Shown piece after piece: positions 1-9,757 of a DNA stretch of 64,000 nt. Positions within the stretch are counted from its first letter, which is position 1, and each line of letters begins with the position of its first letter. Both the position numbers and the translations under genes were made by a program. The DNA is from CAWKAV01 sp963847735 (lineage in GTDB: Bacteria > Desulfobacterota > Desulfuromonadia > Desulfuromonadales > BM103): contig CAWKAV010000016.1 in NCBI GenBank assembly GCA_963847735.1, forward strand, positions 558,001-622,000. Reading direction: 5' to 3'. The notes beneath the pieces were generated by a model. That model did no database searches, had not been told where the DNA came from, and saw only the letters and a program-made list of their open reading frames with translations.

Positions 1-2381
1 ACATTGGTCTGATCGCCTCATTGTCGACCTATGCCCGGATCAATATCCACGGTTTTGTTGAAACGCCCTACCGTATTGTCAAGAACAGTAAAGTCTCCAC
101 CGAAATACAGTATTTCTCTGCTCTTGAAGAAGAGGGCCATGCCATCGCTCAGGCGAACGCCCCTCTCGACAAGAAGAACTGTTTTGTCAACGAACTCGTC
201 AATGCGCGAAAGAACGGTGAGTTCATGCTGATCAATCGAGACGAGATTGCATTGATGGATGTCTCGCCAAAACAGCTGGTTTCCGTGGCCGCAGCTCTTA
301 TCCCGTTCCTCGAAAATGACGATGCCAACCGGGCTCTGATGGGCTCTAACATGCAACGTCAGGCTGTGCCTCTGCTCCGTGCAGACGCACCACTGGTCGG
401 TACTGGCATGGAGCGCATCGTTGCTCATGACTCTGGTTCTGCCGTTGTTGCGAGGCATGATGGTGTCGTAGAAAGTGTCGAAGCCGGCCGCATTGTCGTC
501 AAGATTGACGAACATGAAGTCGACGAGACCGGAACCGGGGTTGATATTTACAACCTGATCAAGTTTATTCGCTCTAATCAGAATACCTGTCTTAACCAGA
601 AGCCGATTGTTAGAGTCGGTGATCATGTCATCCGTGGGGAGATCATTGCGGATGGTCCTTCCACCCAATGGGGTGAATTGGCCCTGGGCCAGAATGTCTT
701 GGTCGCTTTTATGCCCTGGGGCGGCTACAATTTCGAGGACTCGATTCTAATTTCCGAAAAGCTGGTTAAGGAGGATCGTTACACCTCAATTCATATTGAG
801 GAGTTTGAATGTGTTGCCCGTGATACCAAACTTGGTAAGGAAGAAATCACAGATGATATCCCCAACCTCGGCGAAGATGCTCTGCGCAATCTTGACGAGA
901 GCGGTATTATTCGCATAGGTGCCGAAGTCAAGCCGACAGACATCCTTGTAGGTAAAATCACTCCGAAGGGCGAGACCCAGCTGTCTCCGGAAGAAAAACT
1001 CCTGAGAGCTATCTTTGGTGAGAAAGCAGGCGATGTGCGTGACACATCCCTTCGCGTCCCGCCAGGAGTCGAAGGCGTCGTAATCGGAGCACGGATATTC
1101 TCACGCAAAGGGTTGGACAAGGACTCCAGGACCGAGTTTATTGAACAGACTGAAATCGACAAACTGCTCAAGGATCAGAATGACGAGATACGTATTATTC
1201 GTGAATCTGCTCAACGTAAATTGTCGGCTCTTCTGAACGGTCAGGCAGTTTCTGCGCCTGTCAAGGATCGTGACGGCAAAACTCTCTTGCCAAAAGGGCG
1301 CAAGATTACTGACAAGGCGTTGGAGACGATTCCCTTCAGTCTTTGGGGTGGAATCTCTCTGCTTGATGAAGACGCGGAAGATAGAATTGCAGAAACGTCC
1401 AGACGGTTGAGGGATCGTGAAGAAATAATCAAAACGGTCTTTTCCGACAAGATTGAAAAACTCAAGCGTGGTGATGACCTGCCACCTGGCGTGATCAAGA
1501 TGGTCAAGGTCTACATTGCCATCAAGCGCAGGTTGTCTGTCGGTGACAAGATGGCTGGACGTCACGGAAACAAGGGTGTCCTCTCACGGATTCTGCCGGA
1601 AGAGGATATGCCTTACCTCGAAGATGGCACTCCTGTTGAGATTGTGCTCAACCCCCTTGGTGTTCCATCACGTATGAACGTCGGTCAGATTTTGGAAACT
1701 CATCTCGGCCTGGCCTCCCACGGTCTGGGGCAGCAGATTCAGGACGCCATTGACAAGATGGTGCAACCGAAGCAGTTGCGCAAACAGATTAAGGACGTTT
1801 ACGGCAATAAGGAGTTGAACACTTTTATCGATGAGTTGAGTGATGAAGATGTTCACAGCCTGGCCCGCCGTATTCGCAGGGGTATCCCAATGGCTTCGCC
1901 GGTCTTTGAAGGTGTCCATGAAGACCAGATTAAGAGTGAGTTGGAGCGCGCAGGTATGCCACTGGATGGACAGATGACCCTGCATGACGGCCGCACCGGG
2001 GCCGCGTTCAAGGAGAAGGTCACTGTCGGTATTATGTACATGCTTAAACTTCATCATCTGGTCGATGACAAGATACATGCCCGGAGCATTGGCCCCTACA
2101 GCCTGGTTACCCAACAACCGCTGGGCGGTAAGGCGCAATTCGGTGGCCAGCGACTCGGTGAGATGGAAGTCTGGGCCTTGGAAGCTTATGGCGCTGCTCA
2201 TGCGCTCCAGGAATTCCTGACGGTCAAGTCGGATGACGTGGCCGGACGAACCCGGATTTACGAGTCGATTGTCAAGGGTAAACATACCCTTGAAGCTGGT
2301 CTCCCGGAATCGTTCAATGTCCTTATCAAAGAACTTCAGGCACTCTGTCTTGATGTTGAGTTGCTGGAAGAAGCGGAATGA
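1..2381 (+). CDS. rpoB: RNA polymerase beta subunit, 3' part (5' end outside window)
   Basis: This is the carboxy-terminal part, about 793 residues, of the beta subunit, which forms one side of the catalytic cleft of RNA polymerase. The reading frame is open from the first bases (codons start at base 3), so the TTG at 21 is internal and not a start. Visible landmarks are the core segment GDKMAGRHGNKG and the conserved C-terminal stretch QPLGGKAQFGGQRLGEMEVWAL. Full-length family members are near 1,350 residues, so about 40 percent is missing to the left. rpoC follows 42 bases downstream, the standard rpoBC arrangement. Confidence 0.99.
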   Translation, partial: IGLIASLSTYARINIHGFVETPYRIVKNSKVSTEIQYFSALEEEGHAIAQANAPLDKKNCFVNELVNARKNGEFMLINRDEIALMDVSPKQLVSVAAALIPFLENDDANRALMGSNMQRQAVPLLRADAPLVGTGMERIVAHDSGSAVVARHDGVVESVEAGRIVVKIDEHEVDETGTGVDIYNLIKFIRSNQNTCLNQKPIVRVGDHVIRGEIIADGPSTQWGELALGQNVLVAFMPWGGYNFEDSILISEKLVKEDRYTSIHIEEFECVARDTKLGKEEITDDIPNLGEDALRNLDESGIIRIGAEVKPTDILVGKITPKGETQLSPEEKLLRAIFGEKAGDVRDTSLRVPPGVEGVVIGARIFSRKGLDKDSRTEFIEQTEIDKLLKDQNDEIRIIRESAQRKLSALLNGQAVSAPVKDRDGKTLLPKGRKITDKALETIPFSLWGGISLLDEDAEDRIAETSRRLRDREEIIKTVFSDKIEKLKRGDDLPPGVIKMVKVYIAIKRRLSVGDKMAGRHGNKGVLSRILPEEDMPYLEDGTPVEIVLNPLGVPSRMNVGQILETHLGLASHGLGQQIQDAIDKMVQPKQLRKQIKDVYGNKELNTFIDELSDEDVHSLARRIRRGIPMASPVFEGVHEDQIKSELERAGMPLDGQMTLHDGRTGAAFKEKVTVGIMYMLKLHHLVDDKIHARSIGPYSLVTQQPLGGKAQFGGQRLGEMEVWALEAYGAAHALQEFLTVKSDDVAGRTRIYESIVKGKHTLEAGLPESFNVLIKELQALCLDVELLEEAE

Positions 2382-2423
2382 TAAACTGCAGCGAACCCCC
2401 CATCCCGAGAAGGAGGATGCGTC

Positions 2424-5400
2424 TTGGAAGATATATACAGCCTTTTTGAGAGACCGAAAGATCCACTGAATTTTAACTCCATTCGTCTCTCTATCTCATC
2501 TCCAGAAAAGATTCGGGAACGGTCTTTCGGTGAGGTGAAAAAGCCTGAAACGATTAACTACCGGACTTTTAAGCCTGAACGTGACGGGCTCTTCTGCGCC
2601 AAGATTTTTGGCCCGACCAAAGATTACGAGTGTAATTGCGGTAAATACAAACGCATGAAGCACCGCGGCATCGTGTGCGAAAAGTGCGGCGTCGAGGTTA
2701 TCCCAAGCAAAGTCCGCCGCGAGCGCCTCGGTCACATTGATCTGGCCTGTCCAGTGGCACATATCTGGTTTCTCAAGTCCTTGCCAAGCCGGATTGCGAC
2801 TCTTCTTGATCTGACCCTTAAAGAGCTTGAGAGGATTCTCTATTTCGAGGCCTACATTGTTCTCGACAAAGGTGAGAGCGATCTGGAAACAGGGCAGATC
2901 CTTACAGAAGAAACCTATCAAGAGGCGATGGAAGCCCACGCCGGGCAGTTCACTGTTGGTATGGGCGCAGAAGCAGTACGTGAGCTGCTGAGCTGTATCA
3001 ACCTTGACGAACTGACAACCACTCTCCGCTTCGAGATGATTGATGCGACAAGCGAGGCCAAACGTAAGAAGGTTGCGAAACGTCTCAAGGTTGCAGATGC
3101 CTTTATCAAGAGTGGCAATCGTCCTGAATGGATGATTCTTGAAACCATCCCGGTACTGCCACCGGAACTGCGTCCACTGGTGCCTCTTGATGGTGGCCGT
3201 TTCGCGACTTCTGATCTCAACGACCTCTATCGTCGCGTGATCAATCGTAACAATCGTCTCAAGCGTCTGATGGAGTTGCGTGCGCCCGAGGTGATTATCC
3301 GCAATGAAAAACGGATGTTGCAGGAATCAGTTGATGCCCTGTTCGATAATGGTCGACGCGGCAGAGCAATTACTGGACCCAACAAGCGTCCGCTCAAGTC
3401 GCTCTCCGATATGCTTAAGGGTAAGGGTGGTCGTTTCCGTCAGAATCTGCTGGGTAAACGTGTCGACTATTCTGGCCGTTCGGTTATCGTTGTCGGACCA
3501 GAGCTGAAACTTCACCAGTGTGGTCTGCCGAAGAAAATGGCCCTCGAACTGTTCAAACCGTTTATTTATAACAAACTTGAAGAATATGGTTATTGCACGA
3601 CAATCAAAAGTGCCAAGAAGCTGGTCGAACGTGAACGACCGGAAGTTTGGGACGTCCTTGAAGAAGTGATCAAGGAGCATCCCGTGATGCTGAACCGTGC
3701 CCCGACCCTGCACCGTCTTGGTGTTCAGGCTTTTGAGCCGGTTCTTATCGAAGGCAAGGCTATTCAACTTCACCCCTTGGTCTGTACGGCATTCAATGCC
3801 GACTTTGACGGTGACCAGATGGCGGTCCATCTGCCTCTCTCGGTCGAAAGCCAAATTGAGACTCGTGTCTTGATGATGTCGACCAATAACATCCTGTCGC
3901 CGGCCCATGGCAAGCCGATTATCGTACCGTCTCAGGATATGGTTCTGGGTCTTTACTACATGACTCGTGAGCGGATCTTCTCGCAGGGCGAAAATAGTAT
4001 TTTTTCTTCGCCGGAAGAAGTCCGAATGGCCTACGACGCAGAAGAAGTTGCTCTGCAGGCCAAGATCAAGGTTCGCATTGTGCCCGCCGTTGGCCAGGAA
4101 CAGGAAATTGTTGAAACGACTGTTGGACGGGTTCTCCTTCGTGAAGTCGTTCCTGAATCCATCCCCTTCTCCTATATCAACCTGGTTATGAACAAGAAGC
4201 AGGTCGGTGAGCTGATTGATGTCTGCTTCCGTCTTGCTGGCAGCAAGGAAACTGTTATCCTGGCCGACAGGCTCAAGGAGACCGGCTTCCGCTTCTCATC
4301 TATCGCGGGCATCTCCATCTGCCTCGACAACATGGTGATCCCCGAATCAAAAGAAGCTTTTATCTCGGCTGCGGTCGAAGAGGTCAAGGAGATCCATGGG
4401 CAGTATACCGAGGGTCTGATTACTGACGGTGAACGTTACAATAAGGTCATCGACATCTGGGCGAAGTGTACTGAGGACATCGCTCAGACAATGCTCTCCA
4501 AGCTGGCTGTCGAGACAATTATTTCGCCAACCGGGGAGAAGGTCAAAGTCCCTTCCTTTAACCCGATCCACATGATGGCTGATTCAGGCGCTCGCGGAAG
4601 TCACCAGCAGATTCGTCAGTTAGCTGGTATGCGTGGTCTGATGGCCAAGCCGGATGGTTCAATTATCGAGACGCCAATCACAGCCAACTTCCGCGAAGGC
4701 CTCACCGTCTTGCAGTACTTTATCTCGACTCATGGCGCCCGTAAAGGTCTGGCTGATACCGCGCTCAAGACCGCCAACTCAGGATACCTTACCAGACGCC
4801 TGGTCGATGTTGCTCAGGATGCAATCATCATGGAAGAGGATTGCGGTACTCTGGATGGCATCAATATCAGTTCCCTGATCGAAGGTGGCGAGGTCATCGA
4901 GCCGCTTGGTGATCGAATCCTGGGGCGCACCGCTCTGGAGGATATTGTCGATCCGGTCACAGATGAAGTCCTCGTCGAGGCCAATCTGGAAATTGATGAG
5001 GCTCTGGTTCAGAAAATCGAAGATGCAGGTATCGAAAAAATTAAAATACGTTCGGTTCTGACTTGTCAAAGTCAACGCGGTATCTGTGCGTCCTGTTATG
5101 GTCGTGACCTGGCCCGCGGACACGTCGTTAATCTAGGTGAGGCGGTCGGCGTTATAGCCGCCCAGTCAATTGGTGAGCCTGGAACTCAGCTTACCATGCG
5201 GACCTTCCACATCGGAGGCACTGCTTCGCGCCAGGCGGAACAGACGGCACTTGAAGCGCGCTCCGAAGGTACACTCAAGTTCATTAATCTGACAACGGCC
5301 AGGAATAGTGCCTCCGCGTTGATAGTCATGAACCGTAACGCCGAAGTTGCGGTGGTGGATGAAACGGGCCGTGAGCGCGAGCGATATGGCGTCGTTTATG

Positions 5401-6608
5401 GTGCCCGCTTGATGATCTGTGAGGGCGATGTCGTCACCAAGGGGATGGTCATCGCGGAATGGGATCCCTTCACCATGCCGATTCTTGCCGAAGCTTCCGG
5501 AAAGGTTCGTTTCGGTGACCTGATCGAAGGCATTACTGTTGAAGAGCAGGTCGACGACGTGACGGGTCTGTCACGCAAGGTTATCATTGAAACCAAGGCT
5601 GCCGACAAACGTCCGCGTGTTTCGGTAAAAGATGATGGCAACAAGACTGCCCAGCGTTGCATGATGCCCGTTGGTGCCAACATCCTGGTTCACGAAGACG
5701 ATATGGTCAGCGCCGGTGACGTATTGGCCAAGATCCCGCGTGAAACCACAAAAACCAAGGACATCACAGGTGGTCTGCCGCGAGTCGCCGAGCTTTTCGA
5801 GGCCCGCAAACCGAAAGAGTTTGCAGTCATCACCGAGATTGACGGTGTGGTTGCCTTCGGTAAAGACTCCAAAGGCAAGCGTAAGGTGGTGGTCACTCCG
5901 GAAATCGGTGAGCCCAAGGAATATCTGATTCCCAAAGGGAAGCACATCAGCGTTCATGAAGGAGATTTTGTGCGTGCCGGTGAGCCCCTCATGGATGGAT
6001 CCAGTAACCCTCATGATATTCTGCGTGTTCTTGGTGAGAAGGAATTGGCCAAATACCTGGTCGATGAAGTTCAGGAGGTCTACCGCCTGCAGGGTGTCAA
6101 GATCAACGATAAACATATTGAAGTTATTGTTCGCCAGATGCTACGTCGCGTCAAAATCAAGGATGTTGGCGAAACCCGCTTCCTTGCCGATGATTCGGTA
6201 GAACGCTCTCATTTCGATGCCGAGAACCAGAGAGTTTTGGCTGAGGGTGGCACTCCAGCTGTTGGTGAGCCCCTTATGCTTGGTATCACCAAGGCATCGC
6301 TGTCGACCGAATCATTTATCTCGGCGGCATCGTTTCAGGAAACCACCAAGGTTCTCACGCAGGCAGCGATGGAGGGCAAGGTTGATTACCTGCGAGGTCT
6401 CAAGGAAAACGTTATCATGGGTCGCCTGATTCCCGCTGGAACCGGGGTCGCTAAGTACCGTAGCGCAAACCTCCTGATCGAGGAACCTGAGGAACGATTG
6501 CCGGTGGTCGAAGAGATCGATGACGACACTGAAGATTATTCTGACGAACTGGTCGAAATGGTAGGAGCCATTCCTGCAAAAGAGATCGAAGATGTTGATT
6601 TTGATTAG
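2424..6608 (+). CDS. rpoC: RNA polymerase beta' subunit
   Basis: Catalytic beta' subunit of RNA polymerase, 1,394 residues, complete. The TTG start at 2424 follows a good ribosome binding site (gagaagga near 2408). The N-terminal zinc site is C70, C72, C85, C88. The magnesium-binding motif NADFDGDQ gives D460, D462 and D464. The second zinc site comprises a cysteine near residue 807 and the CQSQRGICASC cluster near 881-891. It is very likely cotranscribed with rpoB. No convincing terminator follows it, only a T-rich stretch after the stop, so read-through into the str genes is plausible. Confidence 0.99.
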   Translation: MEDIYSLFERPKDPLNFNSIRLSISSPEKIRERSFGEVKKPETINYRTFKPERDGLFCAKIFGPTKDYECNCGKYKRMKHRGIVCEKCGVEVIPSKVRRERLGHIDLACPVAHIWFLKSLPSRIATLLDLTLKELERILYFEAYIVLDKGESDLETGQILTEETYQEAMEAHAGQFTVGMGAEAVRELLSCINLDELTTTLRFEMIDATSEAKRKKVAKRLKVADAFIKSGNRPEWMILETIPVLPPELRPLVPLDGGRFATSDLNDLYRRVINRNNRLKRLMELRAPEVIIRNEKRMLQESVDALFDNGRRGRAITGPNKRPLKSLSDMLKGKGGRFRQNLLGKRVDYSGRSVIVVGPELKLHQCGLPKKMALELFKPFIYNKLEEYGYCTTIKSAKKLVERERPEVWDVLEEVIKEHPVMLNRAPTLHRLGVQAFEPVLIEGKAIQLHPLVCTAFNADFDGDQMAVHLPLSVESQIETRVLMMSTNNILSPAHGKPIIVPSQDMVLGLYYMTRERIFSQGENSIFSSPEEVRMAYDAEEVALQAKIKVRIVPAVGQEQEIVETTVGRVLLREVVPESIPFSYINLVMNKKQVGELIDVCFRLAGSKETVILADRLKETGFRFSSIAGISICLDNMVIPESKEAFISAAVEEVKEIHGQYTEGLITDGERYNKVIDIWAKCTEDIAQTMLSKLAVETIISPTGEKVKVPSFNPIHMMADSGARGSHQQIRQLAGMRGLMAKPDGSIIETPITANFREGLTVLQYFISTHGARKGLADTALKTANSGYLTRRLVDVAQDAIIMEEDCGTLDGINISSLIEGGEVIEPLGDRILGRTALEDIVDPVTDEVLVEANLEIDEALVQKIEDAGIEKIKIRSVLTCQSQRGICASCYGRDLARGHVVNLGEAVGVIAAQSIGEPGTQLTMRTFHIGGTASRQAEQTALEARSEGTLKFINLTTARNSASALIVMNRNAEVAVVDETGRERERYGVVYGARLMICEGDVVTKGMVIAEWDPFTMPILAEASGKVRFGDLIEGITVEEQVDDVTGLSRKVIIETKAADKRPRVSVKDDGNKTAQRCMMPVGANILVHEDDMVSAGDVLAKIPRETTKTKDITGGLPRVAELFEARKPKEFAVITEIDGVVAFGKDSKGKRKVVVTPEIGEPKEYLIPKGKHISVHEGDFVRAGEPLMDGSSNPHDILRVLGEKELAKYLVDEVQEVYRLQGVKINDKHIEVIVRQMLRRVKIKDVGETRFLADDSVERSHFDAENQRVLAEGGTPAVGEPLMLGITKASLSTESFISAASFQETTKVLTQAAMEGKVDYLRGLKENVIMGRLIPAGTGVAKYRSANLLIEEPEERLPVVEEIDDDTEDYSDELVEMVGAIPAKEIEDVDFD

Positions 6609-6652
6609 TTTTTTGGATTTTTTGAAAAAATAGAAGTACGCAACAAAAAGGC

Positions 6653-6681
6653 TTGACAGGGACGACCCGCTTTGATAAATT
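6653..6681 (+). promoter_or_regulatory. Sigma70-type promoter of the str operon
   Basis: A perfect -35 box TTGACA (6653-6658), a 17-base spacer and a -10 box TAAATT (6676-6681) lie in the 143-base gap between rpoC and rpsL. A 7-base inverted repeat, acccgct (6665-6671) and agcgggt (6683-6689), brackets the -10 box. The predicted transcript starts near 6688, at the foot of a hairpin. This would let str be transcribed independently of rpoBC. Confidence 0.75.
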
Positions 6682-6686
6682 CAGCG

Positions 6687-6708
6687 GGTTTTCTCCTCTG
6701 AGAAAACC
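6687..6708 (+). promoter_or_regulatory. Perfect hairpin at the predicted 5' end of the str mRNA
   Basis: The arm ggttttctc (6687-6695), a four-base loop ctct and the arm gagaaaacc (6700-6708) form a perfect 9-base-pair stem just downstream of the promoter. A weak T-rich run (tgttctttt) follows. It could protect the 5' end of the mRNA, act as a weak attenuator, or end rpoBC transcripts arriving from upstream. The sequence does not decide between these. Confidence 0.6.
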
Positions 6709-6751
6709 TGTTCTTTTAACGTCATGAATACGCAAAATCGGGAGTGATTCG

Positions 6752-7123
6752 ATGCCGACGATCAACCAGTTGATCCGTATGGGTCGTGAGAAAAAGCAAG
6801 ACAAGACTACAACGCCAGCGCTGAAGGGTAATCCTCAGAAGCGCGGAGTCTGTACTCGTGTGTATACCACGACCCCGAAGAAGCCTAACTCTGCACTTCG
6901 TAAGGTTGCCCGTGTTCGTCTCACCAGTGGGATGGTTGTTACTTCCTATATTCCTGGTGTCGGCCACAATCTTCAGGAACACTCAGTGGTTCTGGTGCGT
7001 GGTGGCCGAGTAAAGGACCTTCCTGGTGTTCGTTATACGATCATCCGGGGAACCCTTGACCTGGCGGGTGTTAAAGACCGTAAGAAGTCACGCTCCAAGT
7101 ACGGTGCCAAGCGGCCCAAGTAA
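6752..7123 (+). CDS. rpsL: 30S ribosomal protein S12
   Basis: Decoding-centre protein of the small subunit, 123 residues, usual length. The segment TPKKPNSALRKVARVRL and the C-terminal basic tail KSRSKYGAKRPK are diagnostic. Lysines K43 and K88, whose replacement commonly gives streptomycin resistance, are both present, so this is the sensitive form. The ATG follows a GGGAGTG ribosome binding site. It is the first gene of the str group (rpsL-rpsG-fusA-tuf), preceded by its own promoter and a 5' hairpin. Confidence 0.99.
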   Translation: MPTINQLIRMGREKKQDKTTTPALKGNPQKRGVCTRVYTTTPKKPNSALRKVARVRLTSGMVVTSYIPGVGHNLQEHSVVLVRGGRVKDLPGVRYTIIRGTLDLAGVKDRKKSRSKYGAKRPK

Positions 7124-7146
7124 TTGAAAGACACGAAGAGGACGTT

Positions 7147-7617
7147 ATGCCGAGAAGAAGAGAAGTAGCTAAGCGGGTTATCCTGCCTGATCCAAAATAC
7201 CACGATCGATTGGTGGCGAAATTTGTTAACAGCCTGATGCTTGATGGTAAAAAGAGCACCGCCGAAAATATTGTTTATGGTGCCTTTGATCTCATCAAGG
7301 AACGAACTGGTGGCGAGCCTGTTGAAGTGTTTAAAAAGGCTCTAGAGAACATCCGCCCTACTGTTGAGGTCAAGTCTCGGCGTGTCGGTGGGTCCACTTA
7401 TCAGGTTCCGGTTGAGGTACGTGCTGAGCGGCGGAACGCTCTGGCAATGCGCTGGCTTGTCAATTATGCACGCGGCCGCAGCGAAAAGACCATGCGGGAG
7501 CGTCTTGCCGCAGAGTTTATGGATGCAGCCGGCAACCGTGGCGCCGCAGTCAAGAAGCGTGAAGATACACATCGTATGGCCGAAGCTAACAAAGCCTTCG
7601 CTCATTATCGCTGGTAA
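7147..7617 (+). CDS. rpsG: 30S ribosomal protein S7
   Basis: Small-subunit head protein that binds the 3' domain of 16S rRNA and starts assembly of that domain; 156 residues, the normal short form. Diagnostic segments are MPRRREVAKR at the start and GGSTYQVPVEV in the middle. The gene lies 23 bases after rpsL and 18 before fusA. In Escherichia coli S7 represses translation through the rpsL-rpsG gap; the gap here is short and I do not see an equivalent structure. Confidence 0.99.
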   Translation: MPRRREVAKRVILPDPKYHDRLVAKFVNSLMLDGKKSTAENIVYGAFDLIKERTGGEPVEVFKKALENIRPTVEVKSRRVGGSTYQVPVEVRAERRNALAMRWLVNYARGRSEKTMRERLAAEFMDAAGNRGAAVKKREDTHRMAEANKAFAHYRW

Positions 7618-7635
7618 GGCGGAGGACGTACTGCT

Positions 7636-9714
7636 GTGGCTCGCAAAGTAGCACTTGAAAATACTCGTAATATTGGCATTATGGCCCATATTGATGCTGG
7701 TAAAACGACCACAACCGAGCGTATTCTTTATTACACTGGCGTTTCTCACAAGATCGGTGAAGTTCATGATGGCGCTGCCACCATGGACTGGATGGAGCAG
7801 GAGCAGGAGCGTGGCATTACTATCACGTCCGCTGCGACCACTTGCTTCTGGAAGGATCACCGCGTCAACATTATTGATACCCCCGGTCACGTAGATTTCA
7901 CTATTGAAGTAGAGCGTTCCCTCCGCGTCCTTGACGGATCCGTTGCTGTTTTCTGTTCGGTGGGTGGCGTTGAGCCCCAGTCTGAAACTGTCTGGCGTCA
8001 AGCTGACAAATACGGTGTTCCCAGGATAGCGTTTATTAACAAGATGGATCGCATCGGTGCGGATTTTGGTCGCGGTGTTGCGATGATGCGTGATCGCCTT
8101 GGTGCCAATCCTGTGCCTCTTCAGTTGCCGATCGGGCATGAAGACCTCTTCCGTGGTGTTATTGATCTCGTTGAGATGCAGGCCGTTGTCTGGGATAATG
8201 AGTCGCTTGGCGCACATTACGAAATTACGGAAATCCCCGCAGACCTGTTGGATAACGCAGAAGCCGCCCGCGAGTTCATGTTGGAGGAAGTTAGCTCTCA
8301 TGATGATGAGCTGATGGAGAAATACCTCGCTGGCGAGGAGTTGAGTGTCAAAGAGATAAAGGCCGCTATTCGTCGTGCCACCACAGATTTGAAGATCAAT
8401 CCTGTTTTCTGTGGCTCTGCATTTAAGAACAAAGGTGTTCAGACTCTTCTGGATGCGGTTATTGATTACATGCCATCCCCATTGGATGTTCCTGCAATCA
8501 AGGGTATTCATCCCGACACCAAGGAAGAAATGACCCGCCCAGCTAATGACAAGGGACCCTTCTCTGCCTTGGCGTTCAAGGTTATGACCGACCCTTTCGT
8601 CGGTCAGTTGACTTTCTTCCGGGTTTATTCCGGCGTTGCCGAAACTGGCGCCCATGTCCTGAACTCTACCAAGGGCAAAAAAGAGCGTTTCGGTCGTCTC
8701 CTTAAGATGCATGCGAACAAGCGTGAAGAAATCAAACAGGTTTATTCAGGTGATATTGCGGCGGCTGTGGGCTTGAAGCACACGACGACCGGTGACACAC
8801 TCTGCGATGACAAGGAAGTTTGCCTCCTTGAGGCAATGGAGTTCCCTGAGCCAGTCATTCATATTGCGATTGAACCGAAAACCAAGAGTGACCAGCAGAG
8901 CATGGGTATGGCACTTGGCAGGCTGGTTCAAGAAGATCCCTCTTTGCGTGTTCATACTGATCATGAGACGGGTCAGGTGATTATTTCCGGGATGGGTGAG
9001 TTGCATCTCGAGATTATCGTTGATCGTATGAAACGTGAATTCAAGGTTGATGCCAATATCGGTGCCCCTCAGGTTGCCTATCGCGAATCCATCACCAAAA
9101 CTGTTGAAGTACAAGGCAAGTTTGTTCGTCAATCAGGTGGTCGTGGACAGTACGGTGATTGTTGGCTGCGCCTTGAACCCCTCGAGCCTGGTAGCGGTTT
9201 CGAGTATGTTGATGCAATCAAGGGTGGAGTAATCCCCAAAGAATATATCCCTTCGGTTGGTGCTGGTGCAGAACAGGCTGCCAAGAATGGTATTTTGGCA
9301 GGGTTCCCTCTGGTTGATATTCGGGTCACGTGCTTCGATGGTTCCTACCATGATGTTGACTCGTCTGAGATGGCGTTTAAGATAGCCGGTTCGATGGGGC
9401 TCAAGGCAGGAGCAGCCAAGGCTGGCCCGGTTCTTCTCGAACCAATCATGGCCGTCGAGGTTGTTGCCCCCGAGATGTACTTGGGTGAGGTTATGGGTGA
9501 CCTGAACAGCCGACGTGGCCGCGTTTCTGGTATGGAAACTCGTGGTGGCGCCCAGATTGTAAATGCCCAGGTGCCCCTGTCATGTATGTTTGGCTATTCA
9601 ACAGACCTGCGCAGCTCGACTCAGGGCCGCGCAACGTACACGATGACATTCGACCATTATGATCAAGTTCCCAGGGCGATTGCTGATGAGATTGTCAGCA
9701 AAGCCAAGGGTTGA
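7636..9714 (+). CDS. fusA: Elongation factor G
   Basis: GTPase that drives ribosome translocation and, with ribosome recycling factor, recycling; 692 residues. The GTP-binding motifs are AHIDAGKTTTTERIL, DTPGHVDF and NKMDR, with the ERGITI switch region in between. The GTG start at 7636 has a strong GGCGGAGG site upstream. It sits between rpsG and tuf in the standard str order. No truncation or unusual insertion is visible. Confidence 0.99.
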   Translation: MARKVALENTRNIGIMAHIDAGKTTTTERILYYTGVSHKIGEVHDGAATMDWMEQEQERGITITSAATTCFWKDHRVNIIDTPGHVDFTIEVERSLRVLDGSVAVFCSVGGVEPQSETVWRQADKYGVPRIAFINKMDRIGADFGRGVAMMRDRLGANPVPLQLPIGHEDLFRGVIDLVEMQAVVWDNESLGAHYEITEIPADLLDNAEAAREFMLEEVSSHDDELMEKYLAGEELSVKEIKAAIRRATTDLKINPVFCGSAFKNKGVQTLLDAVIDYMPSPLDVPAIKGIHPDTKEEMTRPANDKGPFSALAFKVMTDPFVGQLTFFRVYSGVAETGAHVLNSTKGKKERFGRLLKMHANKREEIKQVYSGDIAAAVGLKHTTTGDTLCDDKEVCLLEAMEFPEPVIHIAIEPKTKSDQQSMGMALGRLVQEDPSLRVHTDHETGQVIISGMGELHLEIIVDRMKREFKVDANIGAPQVAYRESITKTVEVQGKFVRQSGGRGQYGDCWLRLEPLEPGSGFEYVDAIKGGVIPKEYIPSVGAGAEQAAKNGILAGFPLVDIRVTCFDGSYHDVDSSEMAFKIAGSMGLKAGAAKAGPVLLEPIMAVEVVAPEMYLGEVMGDLNSRRGRVSGMETRGGAQIVNAQVPLSCMFGYSTDLRSSTQGRATYTMTFDHYDQVPRAIADEIVSKAKG

Positions 9715-9757
9715 TGAACTAAGCTTATTAGCGAAGCGAATATAAGGAGAGACGACG

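Noticed and set aside
7342..8712. Long minus-strand open frame opposite rpsG and fusA
   Set aside because: It lies fully opposite well-conserved genes, has no ribosome binding site and reads as a shadow of the sense codons.
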